Shown: piece by piece, positions 58,245-64,000 of the stretch | How the letters are laid out: every line of letters starts with the position of its first letter | Position numbering within the stretch: the stretch's first letter is position 1 | NCBI RefSeq assembly: GCF_041435115.1 | Contig: NZ_CP108046.1 | Span: 6,262,001-6,326,000, forward strand | Length of the DNA stretch: 64,000 bases | From: Streptomyces sp. NBC_00289 | GTDB lineage: Bacteria > Actinomycetota > Actinomycetes > Streptomycetales > Streptomycetaceae | Direction of reading: 5' to 3' | Program-made: the position numbers and the translations under genes | The notes under the pieces: generated by a model | Told to the model about the DNA's origin: nothing | Databases searched by the model: none | The model's input: the letters and a program-made list of their open reading frames with translations, nothing else

Positions 58245-59086
58245 TAGACCACCACCCACTTACGAGGCCGCCACGACACGACGACCCGCGAGGCCGCCGA
58301 CGTGTTGAGCAGAGAGACTGCAATCGTTGAAGTCCCCGGCGGGACTGACCAGAAGCGGGGAGCGGTGGAGAGGTAGCGGTACACGTTCGCGCCCGAGCCG
58401 TCCTTGACGACGCCCGTCCCCATGTCGACGGTGATGCTTCCGTTCGACGTGATCGAGCCCGTGTACCAGAGCGTCTCACCGCTCGGCCCGATCGCCTTGA
58501 AGTTGTCGCCAGGCCCGAAGACCTGGAAGACCGGGTACGCCGGCACATCGCCCTCGTTGGTCAGCTCGGCCGAGCCGATCGCCTGCGACGAGGAGACCGG
58601 CATCGCCGACATGGACGACAGGAACGGGGCCGCCGTGGCTCCGCCGATCGTGACCGTCTGCGGAGACTCCGCCAGGAAGTACGGGCTCGGGGCCCGCACG
58701 GTGACGACCGTCTGTACGTCACGCTCGCCCGATGCGGGGTCAATGTCGCCTCCGCCCGTCCAGCGGACGGGAGTTGACCAGCGGACCCCTTCGCTGTCGA
58801 TGTACGTCAGGGTGCAGTCGTCGGCCAGGACCCGCGCGAGGCGGGTCACCAGCTCGGCGAGGTGCGACCTGTCGCGTCCCACGATGTCGAGGGGGACGTC
58901 GATGTCGCGGGGAAGGACGCGCCGCCCACGGTAGGCGGCGCCGTCCCCGGCTCCTTCGAGCCACTGCACGGAGAGCTGGGGCAGGCCCAAGCCGGTTATC
59001 CCGGCAAGGGCCTGGAACCCAACTCCATTCGTTTCGATCCCGGACAGGTCGAGCCTGTCCGAAGGTGTGCTCAGTTCGAGCTTCAC
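58244..59086 (-). CDS. Distal tail protein (Dit-like)
   Basis: 280 aa. VLPRDIDVPLDIVGRDRSHL, LTYIDSEGVRWSTPVRW and TVRAPSPYFLAESPQTVTIG follow the siphovirus tail component pattern, with a C-terminal galectin-like half (VFQVFGPGDNFKAI, ANVYRYLSTAPRFWSVPPGTS). It should form the ring joining tail tube and baseplate. It overlaps the tape-measure stop by 4 bp. The order tape measure, Dit, Gp37-like, fibre is standard. Confidence 0.88.
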   Translation of the reverse strand: MKLELSTPSDRLDLSGIETNGVGFQALAGITGLGLPQLSVQWLEGAGDGAAYRGRRVLPRDIDVPLDIVGRDRSHLAELVTRLARVLADDCTLTYIDSEGVRWSTPVRWTGGGDIDPASGERDVQTVVTVRAPSPYFLAESPQTVTIGGATAAPFLSSMSAMPVSSSQAIGSAELTNEGDVPAYPVFQVFGPGDNFKAIGPSGETLWYTGSITSNGSITVDMGTGVVKDGSGANVYRYLSTAPRFWSVPPGTSTIAVSLLNTSAASRVVVSWRPRKWVVV

Positions 59087-62000
59087 CAGCCGACCATCCT
59101 CGCCCGCGAGGTCGCCGCGAACAGCTCCTCCTCGGACGAGAGGGAGCCACCGGAACCCGCGTAGTAGTTCAGAACCTTCGTGACGGACGAGCCCCTCTCG
59201 GAGGGAAGCCCCCCGGAAACGGCCGCAGTTACGCCAGAAGACGCACTGCCGGCGATGGCCCCCGTGAGGTAATCCATCGCCTGAATGACACGCCCGCGCT
59301 GACCCTCGACACCCCGCGCCAGGCCAAGGCCCGTGAATGCGCCGAGCTTCTCCATCAGCCGTGAAGGCGAATGGATATCGAGGCCCTTCTTGATGGCCTT
59401 CACCATCTTGTCGGCGAGCTTGAGCATTACGTCTTCAAGGTCGTCCATCTTGTCTTCGAGACCCTTGACCAGGCCCTCGGCCGCCTTGATTCCGGCGTCG
59501 TACAGAACACTCGACGCCGTGTTTCCAGCGGACTTGCCGAAGCCTTCGAGCTGCTTCTCCAACTCGTTGAGCTGGTCGACGCCAGCCTTACCGGCTGCGG
59601 CAATCGACTCGGCCGCCTTGAGACCCGCGTCGGGGCCTGCACTGGCGATCTGGTCAATCTGCGTCTGATTGAGCCCGAGATCCTTCAGCTTCTTCAGGGC
59701 CGCAGCGAATCGCTTCGCCTTCTCGACTGCTTCCTTCATGTTCGCGGCGATGTTCTCGAAGCTCTGGTCTTCGAGCTTCGTCGGATCTCCGATGTCGACG
59801 ATCCGGTCCGCGATCTGCTTGGCGTAGTCGTTCTTCTGGTCCTGGAGCTGCTTCAGCTTGTCCTTGGCCGCGTCCAGCTTCTTTGACAGGCCGTCCCATT
59901 GGGCGGTCAGCTTGAGGAGCTGGGTGCGGTATTCGTTGACCTGCTTCCGCAGCGTCGCCGAAGCCGTCTTCGGGATCTTCGACGTGAGGTCGTTAAGGGT
60001 CTGCTTGACCTTGTCGTACTGCGACTCAAGGCCCCTGATCAGACCCTTGATGATCTCCTGACCGGCGTTGTAGAGAAGAACCTTGTCCTTCGGGAGCGGG
60101 CCCTTCCAGTCCGTCAGCTTGCTGGTCAACTCACCGAGCTTGCCCTTGACGGAGCCGAACATCGACGAGATGCCGGAGATGAAGCCCTTGATCAGCTCGA
60201 TGCCGGCGGTCTTCAGCGTGGAACCGAGCGACGAAAGCGCGGACTTCGCCTTCTCGGGCAACTCCTTCACCTTGGATACGGCCTTGCCGATCCACTCGCC
60301 AACCGTCGACACCAGCGCGGTGAACTTCTCCACCGCCGTCGTGCGGATCGAGTTCCAGCTATCGACGAAGAACTTCCCCATCGACTTCAGGCCGTCGAGG
60401 ACGAGCTGCTTGGCGCCCGTAAAGAACAGGCGGACGCCGCCGGTAATGGACGCCCAGCCATCGGAGAAGAACTTCCCGATCGCCTTCATCCCGTCCAGCG
60501 CCAGGCCCCTAGCCCCGGTGAAGAACAGACCGATGTACCCGCGGATCGCCGCGAAGGCACCCGTGAACAGTTCGGTGATGGCCTTCCAGCCAGCCTTGAA
60601 CAGCGCGCCCAGGCCCTTCAGGGCCTTGCCTGCGGTGCCCAGGATGCCGATGTTGAAGAACACCTCCAGCGCGCCGAGGATCAAGTCCCAGATGCCGTGG
60701 AGCATGTCGACAATGCCGTCCCAGATCCTCTTGGCATCCGCCCCGAGCTGGTCCCAATTTCCGGTGAACAGGTCAACGAAGAGTTGGAACCATCCGGAGA
60801 CGTACTCCCAGAGGCCGACGAAGTACTCCTTGAGTCCTTCGAGGACCAGGCCCACGCCGTTGATCGCAGCGACCAGGGCGCCAGCCAACAACTCGACGAT
60901 GAACTGAATGACCGGTACGAGGATCGGCATCAGGAAGTTCACGACCGCGAGCAGCGCGTCAAGGAACGGCTGAAGCGCCTCGACCACCCGCGTTATTGCG
61001 TCGGACAGCGGCGGGAGAACCGCCTGGATAACTTCCGACAGCATCGGGAGCAGAGGCTCGATTACGGCCGAGATGATCTTCAGAGCCGTCTCGATGAGCG
61101 GCTGAAGCGCCTTGATCACCTGATCGAGCGCGGCAGCGAGAACCGGCAGGATCGGGGCCAGGGCATCCATGAACGCCTTGGCCAGTGGCATCGCGGCTTC
61201 CAGGATCTGTTGGAAGATCGCCGCGACCGGGGGCAGGATCGTCGCCAGGAATCCGAAGGCTTGGCCGAGCAGTTCGCCGACCATCGGGACCATCTGCTCG
61301 ATGACCGGGGCCAGCGCGGCGAACGCCTGCGTCAGTGCCCCACCGAGCAGGGTGATGATCGGCGAGAGCTGCGGAGCAAGCTGCGCGAAGGCGTTGGCCA
61401 GCGGGGTGATCGCCGTGGAGACGAGTTCGGCGAAGATCGGTAGTGCCTGGCCGACGACCTGGAAGATCGCGCCGAGGGCCTTGCCGACCGGACCCAGTGC
61501 AGGCGCGAGCTTCGTGACGGCGCCCTCAATGCCGTTGAACAGGGTGGTGACGCCCTGGGTCACGGCGGGCTGAGACAGCGCGCTCGCGATGGCACCCAGC
61601 GCCGTACCGATGATCGTGCCGACCTGCGGCAGGATCGTGGTCAGGAGACCGCCGAGCGTCTTGAACAGGCCCTCGACCGCCGGGCCGGACTCCTTGGCGA
61701 TCCTCGACATGGCCTCATGGGCGGCGAGGAAGACCTTCGTCATGCCGTCCTGGAAGCCAGGGCTATCCACAACCTTGTGGATATGTTCGAGGGCGTCCGC
61801 CAGGCTGCCGAGCGTCGAGCCGCCTCCGGCCTCCGCCGCACGCGCGAATCCGGCGAGGATGCCGCCCGCGTTGTAGAGAACCGACCCGAGATCCTTGAGG
61901 GCCTGAATGCCCTCGTCGATCATCAGCTTGAGCCCGTTCTCCCCCTTCTTCTGCAAGAAGTGGTCGAACTTCTCGGAGATGCTGACGAACCAGTTCGCCA

Positions 62001-63756
62001 GGTCGGGGAGGTAGCTCGTGCCGACCTTGCCCAGGGTGGCGATGATCGACGCGAAGGTGTCAGTCCCCTTCGTCGCGATGCCGATCGAGTCCGACAGGTC
62101 CGTGAACATCTGGTCCAGCGCCGGACCCAGGGACGTGCCCAGGTTCGTAGCGAAGGAGCCGAAGAACCCGCCCAGCTCGGTCGCCGTCTTCTTGACGCCA
62201 GAGGTGAACTTCGGGAGAAGGTCGTCGACTACGGCCCGGATGGGCTTCTCGGCCTTGTCCCAGAAGTTGTTGGAGATCGTGTCCTGAAGGCCCTTGAGGG
62301 CCTGCTTCACCTCGGGGACGCGCTTGTTGAAGTCCTTCAGCGCGGCGACCGAGACACCCAGGCCCACCGCGATGCCGCCGAAGAGGCCAGGCAGAAGGAG
62401 GGCCGTAGGGGCGATCGAGGCCAGCGAGGCGGACAGGCTCGCGAGGTTGCCGGCGGCTGCGATGCCGGTCGCGCCCAGGCCCGCTATCGCGGTCGCCAGG
62501 GTGCCGATCAGCGGTGCGGACTTGTCGAGGTTCTTGATCGAGTTCCACAGGCTGTCGAACAGGTTGCCCAGCACGCGGGCGCCAGAGAGGGCCTTGAGCA
62601 TCGCGGTTGCGGTAGCTGCGGCCGAGAGGTTCACGCGCGGAATCAGGTCGACGATCCGGTTCCGGGTGAGGAGCGCCAGGTGCGCGATCGTGGCCGCGAT
62701 GCCCGTACGGGACACCTCGGGCTCGATCTCCGACTTCAGCTTGTCGACCTTGTCCTTCAGGTCGTCGATCTGCCGCTCGACATGGCGCTTCGCGAGCGCG
62801 TCCATCTCCGGCGTGATCTGGGCCCGTAGGTTGCGCATCTGCTCGAAGGAGGCTTCAAGCTCCCGCTTCACCTGCGCGACGCGCTTCGCGTCGAGCCCCG
62901 GCCTGACCTTGATGGCGTCGAGCTGGGCCTGAATCTGGTCGGCCGTCTTCTGAGCCGAGGCCCGATCCGCGGTGACCTTCGCCCGAACCTCGGCGTCGAG
63001 GACGGCCTTCATCTGGGCCTGAGCGGTGAGGAGGGACCGCTTGTCGACCTTGACCTTGATCTCTTCGCGGTTCAGCTCGTCGAGCTGGTCCTCGATCTGC
63101 TTCAGCGCGCCCTCGACGGAGGACATCGACTTCTTGTCGACCGAGAGGTCCAAGGTCAGGTGCTTCTCAAGACGCTCACGCGCCTTCTTGAGCGACTTCT
63201 CGTCCATCTTGACCGAGAGGTCGATCTCCTTGGACTTCGCCAGCTCAGCGTCAATCTGCGCGATGGCAGCCTTCACCGAGTTCGAGGAGCGCGGGTCGAC
63301 CTTCAGCTCCAGCCGGAGTGCCTTCTCTAGCTTCTTGCGCTCCGCCTCCAACGAGGCCCGGTCGAGCTTGACCTTGATCTCGACCTCGGCGAGGCGCTCC
63401 AACTCGCGGTCGAGTGCCGCGATAGCCGACCTCACCGAGGACTGCGAGGACTTGTCGACGCGCAGCTCGATGGAGCCGATCTCGTCGAGACGCTCCTCGA
63501 ACAGGTCGGCCGCCGCGTTCAGCGAGTCCTCGTTGAGGTCGACCTCGATGTCCGTCTCGCCGAGCGCGACGAGGGCCGCCTTCACCTTGCCGACCGCCGC
63601 CAGGACCGAGCCCTGATCGTCGAGGTTCACCGCGAGGTGCAGGTCCGACAGAGCCGCGTCCGCCTCCCGGCGGGTCCGGCGCGCTTCCTGTACGACCTGG
63701 CGCCCCGTGGCACTGAAGGTGATGCGGTGCTTGTTGGCCTTGTCCTGGAGCCTTTT
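59083..63756 (-). pseudogene. Tape measure protein, N-terminus removed by an IS
   Basis: At least 1557 codons in frame: ORF callers begin at GTG 63630, but the frame continues without a stop to the IS edge (about 63756) with phage-like sequence (ITFSATGRQVVQEARRTRRE). The first 270 residues are four to five repeats of roughly 57 residues, each a beta strand (IEVDLNEDSL, IKVKLDRASL, LSVKMDEKSL, IKVKVDKRSL) plus helices. Then come hydrophobic Ala/Gly/Leu-rich stretches (340-480 and 700-1000) typical of tape measures, and a helical C-terminus. It sets tail length and helps DNA entry. The missing start should lie on the far side of the IS. Confidence 0.88.
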
Positions 63757-64000
63757 TCACGTGTAGATCATGAGGGTGAGGATCGCGGCAGCTACTGACG
63801 TGAGTCTGTTCGGACTGACGCGGGCATGCCGGAAGATCCGCCACTGCTTGATCCGGGAGATGGTTCGCTCGACGGGAGCACGCAGTGCGGCGTGGACCTT
63901 GTTCGACGTCTTGTGCTTGTCGGGCAGTTCAGTTCCGGGCCGTCGTTTGATCGGGGTGATCACAGTGCCGCCGGCCCCGACGTACCCTTTGTCCGCGAGG
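63757..64000 (-). mobile_element. IS5-family insertion sequence, right part of transposase (partial)
   Basis: The frame runs from the window edge to TGA 63757-63759, giving 80 codons of a transposase C-terminus. LADKGYVGAGG holds the second catalytic Asp, VITPIKRRPGTELPDKH follows, and APVERTISRIKQWRIF holds the catalytic Glu, the pattern of DDE_Tnp_4 IS5-type enzymes. The stop coincides with the IS end (about 63750-63757), where tape-measure sequence resumes. ORF callers may start it at GTG 63963, but the true start is outside the window. Confidence 0.88.

Larger units (their letters stand above)
34790..64000. mobile_element. Siphovirus-type prophage (partial; right end outside window)
   Basis: From the broken HAD gene onward every recognisable gene is of phage type: replication and nucleotide genes at 40.0-50.3 kb, a control region, then lysis and tail genes to 63.76 kb. 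Nearly all lie on the minus strand, with short overlaps. The late order (tape measure, distal tail, Gp37-like, fibre, lysis) read leftward fits long non-contractile tailed phages of actinobacteria. Head, terminase and integrase genes and the right junction must lie beyond 64000. An IS has entered the tape-measure gene. Confidence 0.93.

Noticed and set aside
63757..63963. A complete 68-aa protein at the right edge
   Set aside because: The frame continues through the window edge with IS5 transposase sequence; GTG 63963 is internal.
34790..64000. tRNA genes or an integrase in the prophage
   Set aside because: I looked for cloverleaf-like sequences and for serine or tyrosine recombinase motifs and saw none; the integrase is presumed to lie to the right.

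Overview
The window is Streptomyces (or very close actinomycete) DNA. Third-codon positions are strongly G/C, GTG and TTG starts are common, genes overlap by GTGA/ATGA, and several actinomycete families are present: DUF1707, DUF445, a GlxA-type regulator, an HxlR regulator, class E sortase with LAxTG substrates, DUF6412 next to YidC, and XRE regulators with DUF6879 and DUF7848 partners. It has two parts: ordinary chromosome at 1-34.79 kb, and the left and middle of an integrated siphovirus-type prophage from about 34.79 kb to 63.76 kb. The prophage continues past the right edge and is interrupted there by an IS5-type insertion sequence.

Chromosome. 1-2.0 kb: end of an ABC-2 exporter and a DUF1707 protein. 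2.2-7.2 kb: secreted SGNH esterase, DUF445 membrane protein, a GC-rich minisatellite, MFS transporter. 7.3-12.5 kb: Tat-exported, sortase-anchored alginate-lyase-like protein, GlxA-type regulator, and a MarR regulator divergent from an alpha/beta hydrolase. 12.5-16.4 kb: small proteins of unknown role, a TPR regulator and a pterin dehydratase. 16.5-21.7 kb: a less GC-rich island with a decayed GmrSD-like type IV restriction gene, an unknown membrane-anchored protein and a PLD-nuclease/SF2-helicase/DUF3427 protein, which I read as a defence island. 21.9-27.9 kb: SEC-C/TPR protein, GH30 glycosidase, class E sortase, and an MFS exporter controlled by a divergent HxlR regulator. 28.0-34.3 kb: DUF6412, YidC, an FAH-family enzyme, an oxidoreductase/HbpS-like operon divergent from a ROK regulator over a clear operator, and a second sortase substrate.

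Prophage. The attachment junction lies inside a NagD-like HAD gene, which loses its 3' half. The prophage carries a complete, closely similar HAD gene just inside the junction, so it seems to replace the gene it breaks. Next come a rightward gene that looks like lysogenic cargo and an XRE/DUF6879/DUF7848 regulatory block. A leftward early block follows: class II ribonucleotide reductase, two proteins resembling the halves of a sigma factor, metallophosphoesterase, a two-ORF primase, nuclease, RecA/DnaB-fold ATPase, thymidine kinase and a Cas4/RecB-like nuclease. The control region at 50.3-51.2 kb holds a promoter, palindromes, paired stem-loops and a candidate repressor. Three rightward genes follow (HTH protein, membrane protein, Cys-pair protein). 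The late leftward block then runs holin candidate, endolysin, tail fibre, tail proteins and tape measure. No integrase, capsid or terminase gene is in the window; they should lie to the right. Loss of the tape-measure N-terminus to the IS predicts a prophage unable to make tailed virions.

The most interesting signals are the self-complementing integration, a 14-bp motif (GTCAAACTTTACAC) repeated in one orientation through the early region and twice carrying the stop and TTG start of neighbouring genes, a 16-bp palindrome shared by the lysogeny and early control regions, the split sigma-like pair, the split primase, and a probable non-canonical start for the ribonucleotide reductase.
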